DNA from: Bacteroidales bacterium
GTDB taxonomy: Bacteria > Bacteroidota > Bacteroidia > Bacteroidales > UBA932
Direction: 5' to 3'
Length of the DNA: 64,000 nt
Assembly: GCA_015060205.1 (NCBI GenBank)
Contig: SUYY01000003.1
Coordinates: forward strand, 20,719 to 84,718
The notes below the pieces were generated by a model, which was given only the letters and a program-made list of their open reading frames with translations, did no database searches and was not told the origin of the DNA. A program made the position numbers and the translations under genes. Shown piece after piece: positions 36,047 through 44,847 of this stretch. Position 1 is the first letter of the stretch. Every line of letters begins with the position of its first letter.

Positions 36047-36469
36047 ATGATGACTGTGATGAACGACGGCAAGACCATATGGGATCCGCTCAGGAAAAAG
36101 GAAGTAGCCCTCACTCCGGAAGAGAGGGTAAGACAATGGTTTATAGGGGTCTTGTCGGACTTCATGTCCGTTCCCAGGCATATGATGATGAGCGAGACCG
36201 GATTCCGGCTTGGCGGGAAGCGGTTCAGGGCGGATATCCTGGTCTATGACAGGTCTGCATCACCTCTTATGGTAGTGGAATGCAAGAGACCTGATGTCGA
36301 CCTCACTGATGAGGTTCTTGCTCAGGCCGTCAGGTACAATATGGTTCTGAACGTGAAGTATATGGTCATAACCAACGGCAACAGGACCTGCATCTTTGAA
36401 AGGAACGGGACAGGGTATGCCCATATGGACCATATCCCTAAATATGAAGAAATGATATGTCAACGATAA
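36047..36469 (+). CDS. Stand-alone type I restriction enzyme R-protein N-terminal (HsdR_N-like) nuclease-fold protein
   Basis: 'RADILVYDRSASPLMVVECKRPDVDL' PD-(D/E)xK-type motif, 'QAVRYNMVLNVKYMVITNGNRTCIFE'. Confidence 0.8.
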   Translation: MMTVMNDGKTIWDPLRKKEVALTPEERVRQWFIGVLSDFMSVPRHMMMSETGFRLGGKRFRADILVYDRSASPLMVVECKRPDVDLTDEVLAQAVRYNMVLNVKYMVITNGNRTCIFERNGTGYAHMDHIPKYEEMICQR

Positions 36470-37971
36470 CGCACGGTTTCCTCGACCACAAGATATTCCA
36501 GATCGTTTCGCAGACTGCTGCAGAGCAGGGTGTAAGAGCCTTCGTCATCGGAGGTTATGTCCGTGACTGTTTCCTCGGACGTCCGAGCAAGGATATCGAC
36601 ATCGTGGTGGAGGGAAGTGGAATTGCTATTGCCGAGGCAGTCGCTTCCAAGGTTCACACAAATGTTTCCGTGTTCAGGAACTTCGGTACAGCCATGCTTC
36701 GCTACAAGGGTATTGAAGTGGAATTCGTGGGTGCGCGGAAGGAGTCGTACAACAGGGATTCGCGCAAGCCTATAGTGGAGGACGGTACCCTCGAGGATGA
36801 CCAGTTGAGAAGGGATTTTACAATCAATGCCATGGCTTTCAGCCTCCAGAAGGAAGATTTCGGAGCATTGGTGGATCCTTTCGGTGGCATCAGAGACCTT
36901 GCTTCCGGTATAATACGAACTCCTCTGGATCCGGACACCACTTACAGCGATGATCCTCTCAGAATGGTGAGGGCTGTAAGATTCGCAACAAAACTTTCTA
37001 CCGATCTGCTTGAATTCAAGATTGTTCAGGAATCCAAGGACTCCATAAGACGCAATCTTCACAGGATGGAGATTCTGTCGAAGGAGAGGATTGTGGAGGA
37101 ACTCAACAAGATACTGGTCACTTCACGACCGTCAATGGGATTCCGGCTTCTCGATGAGACCGGCCTTCTGGACTGGATACTTCCGCAACTTGTCAAACTT
37201 AAAGGCGTGGAAAGCATTGACGGAAAAGGACATAAGGAGAATTTCTCCCATACTCTCGAGGTGCTCGACAATGTGGCGAAATATGAGGAAGAGGGCATAA
37301 AGACGGGAATTCTCAAGGATTATCTCGTGGAAGATGGTGTTGTGGTGGAGAAGGTCCGCACAGAACCGAATGTGTGGCTGCGTTGGGCTGCTCTTCTTCA
37401 TGATATAGCAAAACCTGCCACAAAGAAATACGACCCGGCCCTCGGGTGGACTTTCCATGGACACGAAGTTGTCGGTGCAAGATGGATACCGAAGATATTC
37501 CAGTCGATGAAGATGCCTCTGAATGAGAAGATGAAGTACGTGCAGAAACTTGTCGGACTTCATCTCCGGCCTATTGCACTCGTTACGGATGAGGTTACGG
37601 ATTCTGCTGTCAGGAGACTCCTCTTCGATGCCGGCAACGATATCGACGACCTGATGCTTCTGTGCAACGCAGACATCACCTCAAAGAATCCGCGTAAGGT
37701 GGCCCGTCTGCATCAGAATTTTGAACTGGTCAAGACAAAACTTGTGGAGGTGGAGGCGAAGGACGCCATCAGAAACTGGAAGAATCCGATTACCGGTGAC
37801 TATATAATGGAACTTTTTGCAATCTCACCATGCAATACCATAGGACAACTCAAGGATATGGTGAAGAATGCTATCCTTGACGGAAAGATTGAAAATTCCT
37901 TTGAAGCCGCCGATGCATATATGCGTGAATGTGCCGCGCAAATGGGCCTTTTCCCCGCTGATTCACAATGA
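36457..37971 (+). CDS. CCA tRNA nucleotidyltransferase / poly(A) polymerase family with HD domain
   Basis: 'VIGGYVRDCFLGRPSKDIDIVVEG', 'RRDFTINAMAFSL', 'DDPLRMVRAVRFA', 'LLHDIAKPATK'. Confidence 0.93.
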   Translation: MSTITHGFLDHKIFQIVSQTAAEQGVRAFVIGGYVRDCFLGRPSKDIDIVVEGSGIAIAEAVASKVHTNVSVFRNFGTAMLRYKGIEVEFVGARKESYNRDSRKPIVEDGTLEDDQLRRDFTINAMAFSLQKEDFGALVDPFGGIRDLASGIIRTPLDPDTTYSDDPLRMVRAVRFATKLSTDLLEFKIVQESKDSIRRNLHRMEILSKERIVEELNKILVTSRPSMGFRLLDETGLLDWILPQLVKLKGVESIDGKGHKENFSHTLEVLDNVAKYEEEGIKTGILKDYLVEDGVVVEKVRTEPNVWLRWAALLHDIAKPATKKYDPALGWTFHGHEVVGARWIPKIFQSMKMPLNEKMKYVQKLVGLHLRPIALVTDEVTDSAVRRLLFDAGNDIDDLMLLCNADITSKNPRKVARLHQNFELVKTKLVEVEAKDAIRNWKNPITGDYIMELFAISPCNTIGQLKDMVKNAILDGKIENSFEAADAYMRECAAQMGLFPADSQ

Positions 37972-38948
37972 CCCTGATTGACAGATATCTTGAATACATC
38001 CGTTCTGTACGCCGATATTCCGAGCGTACGGTATGCATTTATCACGATATCCTGACGGAATACGCCTCGGCCGTCTCTGCCGATTCTGATGAATCCCTGC
38101 TTGCTTCGTTCAATCCGTCCGAAATCCGTTCCTACGAGGTGACCCTTATGGATGAAAGGAAACTTTCAGTCAAGACAGTCAACCTTCACCTTTCGGTATT
38201 GAGCGGATTCTGCAGGTTTCTGATAAGGAAATCCCTCATGGATTCCAATCCGGTATCACTTGTCTCCCGTCCGCGTCTGCAGAAGAGACTTCCGGAATTT
38301 TACAGGAATGAATCGCTGGATGAGTATTTTACCCATACGGAATATTTCGCTTCAAGAGAAGACCTTCAGGCCTTTCTGCAGGCTCCTTTCACTGATTCAG
38401 GTCGCCGCTCCTATGAGAAGCGTCTTGCCAGGCTGATCATAAGTATCCTCTATTCTCTTGGCCTCAGACGGTCGGAATTGATTGGGATGACAGTAGAAAA
38501 TGTGGATTTTGGCAGAAAAGTTGTCAAAATTTGCGGAAAAGGCGATAAAATGAGAGAAATTCCTCTCATGGATTCATTGTCTGAAGAAATTTTATTATAT
38601 TTGGAAGCAGTTGAGGCATTGGGCGGAAGGCAGAGGTCTTTGAAAGAGCCGTTACTGGTCACATACAGGATGAATCCTCTTTATCCAGTCTATGTGGACC
38701 GGGTTGTGAAGAACGAACTCGGCTGTGTCAGTGGCATTACAGGCAGAAAGTCACCTCATGTTCTCAGACACTCCATTGCCACCGGACTTCTCAACGAAGG
38801 CAGCGACCTTAACTCCATCAAGGAAATGTTAGGTCACTCTTCTCTGGCTACTACTCAGATCTATACCCACAGCAGCATTGCCCAACTCAAGACTATTTAT
38901 GAACAAGCCCATCCAAGGGCAAAAAACGGAGGTAAACATGGAGATTAG
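37968..38948 (+). CDS. Tyrosine recombinase (XerC/XerD-like)
   Basis: 'LYSLGLRRSELIGM', 'SPHVLRHSIATGLLNEGSDLNSIKEMLGHSSLATTQIYTH'. Confidence 0.88.
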   Translation: MTLIDRYLEYIRSVRRYSERTVCIYHDILTEYASAVSADSDESLLASFNPSEIRSYEVTLMDERKLSVKTVNLHLSVLSGFCRFLIRKSLMDSNPVSLVSRPRLQKRLPEFYRNESLDEYFTHTEYFASREDLQAFLQAPFTDSGRRSYEKRLARLIISILYSLGLRRSELIGMTVENVDFGRKVVKICGKGDKMREIPLMDSLSEEILLYLEAVEALGGRQRSLKEPLLVTYRMNPLYPVYVDRVVKNELGCVSGITGRKSPHVLRHSIATGLLNEGSDLNSIKEMLGHSSLATTQIYTHSSIAQLKTIYEQAHPRAKNGGKHGD

Positions 38949-39225
38949 AGTTCAATCCATCAAGTTCAATGCGGATCAGAAATTATTGGACTTTGTAGAA
39001 AAGAAATTCTCTAGAATCGAGAAGTTCTACGATGCGATTACCGGAGTAGATGTGGCGCTTTCATTGCTTCCAGACCAGGAAAACAAGAACGTCAAGGTGC
39101 TCGTGAGCATCCCAGGCGGCACTATCGTGGTTGAGAAGAATGCAAAGACCTTCGAAGATGCAGTTGTAGACTGCGCCGACATTCTCAAAGAAAAACTTGT
39201 GAAAGAAAAAGAGAAAAGAGCATAG
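38938..39225 (+). CDS. hpf: HPF/RaiA family ribosome hibernation factor
   Basis: 'MEIRVQSIKFNADQKLLDFVEKKFSRIEKFYDAITGVDVALSL'; 'GGAGG' precedes the ATG by 5 nt. Confidence 0.9.
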   Translation: MEIRVQSIKFNADQKLLDFVEKKFSRIEKFYDAITGVDVALSLLPDQENKNVKVLVSIPGGTIVVEKNAKTFEDAVVDCADILKEKLVKEKEKRA

Positions 39226-39245
39226 GATATTTTAAAAAATGCTTG

Positions 39246-39270
39246 GCACCGAGAAAATCGGTGCTTTTTT
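39246..39270 (+). terminator. Intrinsic terminator downstream of hpf
   Basis: GCACCGA-gaaaa-TCGGTGC then TTTTTT. Confidence 0.88.
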
Positions 39271-39319
39271 ATTTCCCCGTCCTACAACTTCGTGTTTTAT
39301 TTCGTAACTTTGCATTCTT

Positions 39320-40360
39320 ATGGCTAAAGGATTTCAAGATACTGACTCTCTTTGCAGAGAACTCGTCAAGCAGGCCCGTGAGGGAGTGTTCAGAAGTGTA
39401 TATCTTCTTATGGGAGATGAACCATATTATGTCGATATGGTCTGCGACGCCATTATGGAACATTGTCTTGATGAGTCCGAAAGAGATTTCAACCAGACAG
39501 TGTGTTACGGTGCCGAGGTAGATGCGGAAACAGTCATCACTGCAGCAAGACGCTATCCGATGTTTGCAGACAGGCAACTTGTGGTTGTAAAGGAGGCGCA
39601 GATGATGAAGTCATTGGAAGAACTCTCTGTGTATTGCCAGAATCCTCTGGACTCTACGGTACTTGTCATAACCATGCATGGAGCCTCTGCTGACAAGCGG
39701 AAGTCCCTTTATAAGACGGTTTCGAAGGTCGGAGTGGTTGTCGAGTCCCAGACATTGCGCGACTATGAGGTGCCCAGGTGGATACCGATGTTCTATCAGT
39801 CAAAGGGACTTTCCATAACCCCGGATGCGGCAGCGCTTCTTGCCGAGCATGCGGGAACTGACCTTGCGAAAATATCTGTGGAGACAGATAAGATGTTGAA
39901 GAATCTTCCGGAAGGAACCAAGGAGGTCAACGCTGCCGATATAGAGAGAAATGTCGGAATAAGCCGTCAGTACAGTATTTTTGAACTGACCAAGGAACTT
40001 TCTCTGAAAAATTCAGCCAAGGCTCTCAAGATTGCAGCCTATATAGGTTCTGCCGCCAAATTTGCAATGCCGATGGCTGTCAGCGCACTGTTTACGCATT
40101 TTTACAGGATTCTGAAATATGAGGCACTTCTGACGCAGAATCCTCGTCCCGGTAACGATGTGAAGGCTAAGGTTTTAGGAGTTAATCCATATTTCTTCGC
40201 TGAATATGACACGGCGGTACGCAATTATCCTTTGAAGAAATGTATGGCAGTGATTGCCCTGCTCAAGGAATATGACTTCAAAGGCAAGGGTGGTGAAGTC
40301 GGTGAGGCTACTCCTGCGGAACTTATGGTTGAACTCACAGTAAGGATATTGAATATTTGA
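39320..40360 (+). CDS. holA: DNA polymerase III subunit delta
   Basis: 'SVYLLMGDEPYYVDMVCDAI', 'YPMFADRQLVVVKEAQMMKSLEEL', 'NVGISRQYSIFELTKEL'. Confidence 0.88.
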   Translation: MAKGFQDTDSLCRELVKQAREGVFRSVYLLMGDEPYYVDMVCDAIMEHCLDESERDFNQTVCYGAEVDAETVITAARRYPMFADRQLVVVKEAQMMKSLEELSVYCQNPLDSTVLVITMHGASADKRKSLYKTVSKVGVVVESQTLRDYEVPRWIPMFYQSKGLSITPDAAALLAEHAGTDLAKISVETDKMLKNLPEGTKEVNAADIERNVGISRQYSIFELTKELSLKNSAKALKIAAYIGSAAKFAMPMAVSALFTHFYRILKYEALLTQNPRPGNDVKAKVLGVNPYFFAEYDTAVRNYPLKKCMAVIALLKEYDFKGKGGEVGEATPAELMVELTVRILNI

Positions 40361-40396
40361 CACCGGTCCCTGAAGGGACAGTATTGACACTATATT

Positions 40397-41311
40397 ATGG
40401 AATTGATAAAATGTATTGATGTCTGCAAGAGTTTTGGCGAGAAGACAGCATTGGACCATGTCTCTGTGGATATTCAGAAAGGGAAGATCTTCGGTCTTCT
40501 GGGACCGAACGGAGCAGGTAAGACAACGCTTATCCGTATCATAAACCGCATCACCATTCCCGGAAGCGGACAGGTTCTGTTCAACGGAAATCCTATAACC
40601 CAGGATGATGTGGAGAAGATCGGTTATCTGCCTGAGGAAAGAGGTCTTTACCGAAAGATGAAAGTCGGGGAACAGGCTATGTATTTTGCCCGCCTCAAGG
40701 GCATGAGTGCCGCTCAGGCATCCTCCGAACTTAAGAAATGGTTCGTAAGGTTCGGAATACAGGGCTGGTGGAACAAAAAGGTAGAGGAACTCTCAAAAGG
40801 AATGGCTCAGAAGGTCCAGTTCATAACCACAGTGGTTCACCGGCCATCTCTTCTGATACTGGATGAGCCTTTTTCCGGCTTCGATCCTGTCAATGCCCAG
40901 ATTATCCGGGAGGAAATCCTGCGTCTGCGCGATGAAGGAGCCACAATCATACTTTCCACCCACAATATGGAGTCGGTCGAGGAACTGTGCGATGATATAG
41001 CGCTCATCAATAAGTCTCATGTGGTACTCAGTGGAAAGGTAGATGATATCCGTCACCGATATGGCAACAGCAATGTGGAACTGATTTATTCCGGACGTAC
41101 ACCTCTTGAGTCTGCAAGGGGAGTGTACACCATCCTTTCTGACGAGGCTCAGGGCGACAGGCATGTATGCGTGCTTTCTCTGGAAAATGGTGCAGATTCG
41201 AATACAGCCCTCAAGAGTGTTCTGGAACAGAATGTTACGGTAAATTCCTTCAAGGAACTTATTCCGAGGATGAATGATATTTTCATTAAACTGGTAACGG
41301 AGGAGAAATAG
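40397..41311 (+). CDS. ABC transporter ATP-binding protein (ABC-2 type exporter)
   Basis: 'GLLGPNGAGKTTLIRII', 'LSKGMAQKVQF', 'LLILDEPFSGFDPVNAQ'. Confidence 0.94.
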   Translation: MELIKCIDVCKSFGEKTALDHVSVDIQKGKIFGLLGPNGAGKTTLIRIINRITIPGSGQVLFNGNPITQDDVEKIGYLPEERGLYRKMKVGEQAMYFARLKGMSAAQASSELKKWFVRFGIQGWWNKKVEELSKGMAQKVQFITTVVHRPSLLILDEPFSGFDPVNAQIIREEILRLRDEGATIILSTHNMESVEELCDDIALINKSHVVLSGKVDDIRHRYGNSNVELIYSGRTPLESARGVYTILSDEAQGDRHVCVLSLENGADSNTALKSVLEQNVTVNSFKELIPRMNDIFIKLVTEEK

Positions 41312-41313
41312 AT

Positions 41314-42654
41314 ATGAAATTAAGAAATCTGAACATAGTCATAGGCAGGGAATATCTCACCAGGGTGAAGAAGAAATCCTTCCTGCTGATAACCTTCCTT
41401 GGTCCGATCTTTTTTGCGGCAGTCGCTGTTCTTCCTACTGTAATCATGATGATGACGGAGGACAAGGGCAAGAAGGTAGCCGTAGTGGACGAATCATCCG
41501 TAGTCATGCCGTCTCTGACTGACAGCGAGACAGTGATGTTCACAGACTTCTCTTCCATGAGCGTGGATTCCCTGAAGACGACCTTCATTTCAGACGGTTT
41601 CGATGTCCTGGTCAATATATCCCAACTGGACTCTGCGGCATCTGTGACAGTCTCAGCGTATTCCGAGAAGCCGATCAGTGTGGATCTGAAGGATGCCATA
41701 TCCTCCAGGATAAATGCCGCCATAGAAGATTACAGGATCGAGGCATATGAGGTGGACGGTCTCAAGGAGATTATGGAAAATGTAAAGGCGGATATACAGA
41801 TGTCTACCTATACGGTGAGTGAGGACGGAGATGAGAAGATCACTTCATCCGAGGTCTATATGATCATTTCCCTTATCCTGTCTATGATCATATATATGTT
41901 CATAGCGATGTTCTCAGGAATGGTCATGCAAAGTGTCATAGAGGAGAAGGCAAGCAGGGTAGTGGAAGTGCTCGTATCGTCAGTAAAGGCTACAGAACTT
42001 ATGTTCGGAAAGATAATCGGAGTGGCATGCGTGGCATTGACGCAGTTCTTCCTCTGGATCGTTCTTACAGTGATGCTGGTGGCAGGTGCTTCTGTCTTCA
42101 TCGGCTTTGACCAGATAGAACCTGAAAAGGCTCAGGAGATGGTTCAGATGCAGATGGGCGGTATGGAGATGACTCAGATGACAACTGCACAACCTGAAGG
42201 CCTTGAGGTGGTTCTGAGTACTTTGGCTCAGTTGAACTTCGGACAACTGATATTTGGTTTCATCGTATATTTCATTCTCGGATATCTGCTCTATGCATCT
42301 TTCTTTGCCGCCATCGGTTCTGCAGTGGAGAACGAGGCTGATACCACCCAACTTCAGATGCCGGTGACCATACCGCTTCTGATAGCGTTCTTCATTGCGT
42401 TCTATGCATTCAAGGCACCTGACAGTGCTGTGGTGTTCTGGGGGTCCATGATTCCTTTCACCTCACCTATAGTGATGCTCGCCAGGATCCCGTTCGGAGT
42501 CCCATTGTGGGAACTTGCCCTTTCCATGTCTCTGCTTGCCGGAACATTCATAATCTGTGGCTGGGCTTCTGCAAAGATATACAAGATCGGTATCCTCATG
42601 TTCGGTAAGAAAACTACATTCAAGGATTTATGGAAATGGCTCAAACAAAAATAA
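41314..42654 (+). CDS. ABC-2 type transporter permease (NatB-like)
   Basis: 'IVIGREYLTRVKKKSFLLITFLGPIFF', 'EEKASRVVEVLVSSVKATELMFGKIIGVA', multi-TM C-terminus. Confidence 0.9.
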   Translation: MKLRNLNIVIGREYLTRVKKKSFLLITFLGPIFFAAVAVLPTVIMMMTEDKGKKVAVVDESSVVMPSLTDSETVMFTDFSSMSVDSLKTTFISDGFDVLVNISQLDSAASVTVSAYSEKPISVDLKDAISSRINAAIEDYRIEAYEVDGLKEIMENVKADIQMSTYTVSEDGDEKITSSEVYMIISLILSMIIYMFIAMFSGMVMQSVIEEKASRVVEVLVSSVKATELMFGKIIGVACVALTQFFLWIVLTVMLVAGASVFIGFDQIEPEKAQEMVQMQMGGMEMTQMTTAQPEGLEVVLSTLAQLNFGQLIFGFIVYFILGYLLYASFFAAIGSAVENEADTTQLQMPVTIPLLIAFFIAFYAFKAPDSAVVFWGSMIPFTSPIVMLARIPFGVPLWELALSMSLLAGTFIICGWASAKIYKIGILMFGKKTTFKDLWKWLKQK

Positions 42655-43469
42655 TCATTCTTATTGCGGTCGTTTTCGCATCGGTATCCTGTGGACCTGT
42701 GTACAGATGGCAGTCTGTCAGTATGGACGGGAGCAGGACCGGATGTGTTTCTGCGTCCGCTGATAATGTATCGCAGGCTCTCGGTCTCATGAATGAAGAC
42801 GGATCATATGTCAGTCCGTCAGGAAAAGTCTTCAATCCTGAAACATCAGTGACAAAAGTCGCTTCTGCCGTGCTTGAGGCCCAGGATAAGATGGCTTCTG
42901 TGAAGAAGGTTATTGCATATTCGGATGAATATATGCCGAACGACGTGCAGGAATGCAGACTGTCAAACTGGTTCATAGAAGTGCTTATGAATAAGGTCGC
43001 GTCGCTTTCCGGCAGGCATGTGGATGTGGGAATCGGCAATTTCGGAGGAATACGTGTAGGTATGCCTCAAGGAGATGTGATGCTTGACGATATACAGTCT
43101 ATGTTCCCGTTCAGGAACAATCTCGTCTATCTGGAACTTTCCGGCAGGACTTTAAGGGATATATTCTCGAAAATGGCTTCGTCCGGAAAATTCGAGGTCC
43201 TGGGAGGTGTGGATATACTCGCTTCCGACGGAAAGATAGTTTCTGTGAAGGTGGGCGGTCATCCTCTTGATGATGACAGGGATTATTCTGTTGCTACCAT
43301 TTCGTTCCTTCTCCATGGAGGAGACGGACTGACATTGGCAGATGGTGCAGCAGGTCTGGAAATATACGATGTCGCTATTTTCGATGCTGTGCTGGAGCAT
43401 GTGGAATCCCTCACATCCGAAGGAAAGCACATCAAGGGTAAGGATGTCGGACATATTGTAATCAGATGA
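42636..43469 (+). CDS. Stand-alone 5'-nucleotidase C-terminal domain lipoprotein
   Basis: Lipoprotein-like 'IAVVFASVSCG'; 'GIGNFGGIRVGMPQGDVMLDDIQSMFPFRNNLVYLELSGRTLRDIF', 'YSVATISFLLHGGDGL'. Confidence 0.85.
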   Translation: MAQTKIIILIAVVFASVSCGPVYRWQSVSMDGSRTGCVSASADNVSQALGLMNEDGSYVSPSGKVFNPETSVTKVASAVLEAQDKMASVKKVIAYSDEYMPNDVQECRLSNWFIEVLMNKVASLSGRHVDVGIGNFGGIRVGMPQGDVMLDDIQSMFPFRNNLVYLELSGRTLRDIFSKMASSGKFEVLGGVDILASDGKIVSVKVGGHPLDDDRDYSVATISFLLHGGDGLTLADGAAGLEIYDVAIFDAVLEHVESLTSEGKHIKGKDVGHIVIR

Positions 43470-44287
43470 AGTATATGAAGAGATTGTTTCTGATAATGTC
43501 GTTTCTGACCTTATCGTTTTATGTTCAGGCTCAGAACCTGACGATACTGCATCTAAATGATACTCACAGCCATATAGAGCCTGTAAGAAGCGGAGAGTAT
43601 ATGGGCAAGGGTGGAGTCATTGAGCAGGCGGTGTATATTGATGAGGTCCGTGGTGCGGAATCTCCCGAAAATGTGCTTCTGCTTCATGCGGGTGATTTCA
43701 GCCAAGGTACATCATATTTCACGGAAATGGGTGGAGATATGGAGATTGCGGTCCTGAATGCCATGTCTTTCGATGCGGTGTGTCTTGGAAACCATGAATT
43801 TGACAATGGTGTGGAAGAACTTTCCCGCCGTCTTGCCGGTCTTGAAATGCCGGTACTTTGTGCTAACTATGACTTTACATCTACCCCTCTTGAAGGACTT
43901 GTCAGACCTTATGCCATTATTGAGAAGGCCGGCAGGAAGATCGGTATAATCGGTCTTCTGACAGATGTCTCTTCCGTGGTCGATCCGCAAATAGCATCCA
44001 TGCTGGAATATCAGGATCCTGCCTCAATTGCAGACAAATATGCTCTCATGCTTAAGGACCTGGGATGTGATCTGATCATTGCGCTCACTCATCTCGGTTA
44101 TGAAGGAGAACTCTATACTGATCAGGACCTTGTGCGCAATACAGGATATCTGGATGTCGTGATCGGTGGACATTCTCATACATTCCTGAAGAAGCATGTA
44201 AGGATGAAGGACCGCAGAGGAAGGAAAGTAGTAATAGTCACAGATGGAAAATGGGGGTTGAATATAGGTAAACTTACTGTGAAATGA
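43466..44287 (+). CDS. Stand-alone 5'-nucleotidase N-terminal metallophosphoesterase
   Basis: 'ILHLNDTHSHIEPV', 'LLLHAGDFSQGT', 'VCLGNHEFDNG', 'LTHLGY', 'DVVIGGHSHTFL'. Confidence 0.9.
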   Translation: MKYMKRLFLIMSFLTLSFYVQAQNLTILHLNDTHSHIEPVRSGEYMGKGGVIEQAVYIDEVRGAESPENVLLLHAGDFSQGTSYFTEMGGDMEIAVLNAMSFDAVCLGNHEFDNGVEELSRRLAGLEMPVLCANYDFTSTPLEGLVRPYAIIEKAGRKIGIIGLLTDVSSVVDPQIASMLEYQDPASIADKYALMLKDLGCDLIIALTHLGYEGELYTDQDLVRNTGYLDVVIGGHSHTFLKKHVRMKDRRGRKVVIVTDGKWGLNIGKLTVK

Positions 44288-44847
44288 CTGTAGTGGAATT
44301 ATTTCTGATAGCCGTAGGGGTGTCGATGGACGCTTTTGCTGTGTCCATATGTAAAGGATTGTCTGTCAGAAAACTACGTCCGCGACATGCCTTTTCTGTG
44401 GCTATGTGGTTCGGAGGCTTTCAGGCTCTTATGCCGCTTCTCGGTTATTTTGTGGGAATCCGTTTCTCCGATTTTGTGACAGAGGTCGACCATTGGATTG
44501 CTTTCGCACTCCTTTCTGTCATTGGTGCAAACATGATAAAGGAATCACGCGATTCTTCCGCTGAGTGTGAACATGATTCGGACTTTTCATTCCGGAAGAT
44601 GCTCGCACTTGCCCTGGCAACCAGCATAGACGCTCTGGCTATCGGAGTCTCATTTGCATTCCTTAAGATAAACATCTGGACCGCCATACTTCTGATAGGT
44701 GTCACAACCGCTATGTTTTCAGGTGTCGGGCTGAAGATCGGAAATGTCTTCGGATGCCGTTACAAGTCAAAGGCTGAAATGACAGGTGGACTGATACTGA
44801 TTATCATGGGAGTCAGGATACTTGTGGAGCATCTGTTCCTGTCATGA
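44284..44847 (+). CDS. mntP: Manganese efflux pump MntP
   Basis: 'LIAVGVSMDAFAVSICKGL', 'FGGFQALMPLLGYFVG', 'ALATSIDALAIGVSFAFL'. Confidence 0.93.
   Translation: MTVVELFLIAVGVSMDAFAVSICKGLSVRKLRPRHAFSVAMWFGGFQALMPLLGYFVGIRFSDFVTEVDHWIAFALLSVIGANMIKESRDSSAECEHDSDFSFRKMLALALATSIDALAIGVSFAFLKINIWTAILLIGVTTAMFSGVGLKIGNVFGCRYKSKAEMTGGLILIIMGVRILVEHLFLS

Noticed and set aside
35960-36181. N-terminal extension of the YbaK-GT2 ORF up to 36181
   Set aside because: Not protein-like, overlaps the divergent HsdR-N-like gene, and lies upstream of the minus-strand TATTTTTG box at 35983-35976; the start at 35959 is better.
37968-38948. Tyrosine recombinase as a sign of a mobile element
   Set aside because: Flanked by cca, hpf and holA with no att-like repeats or cargo; it fits a chromosomal XerC/D-type gene.
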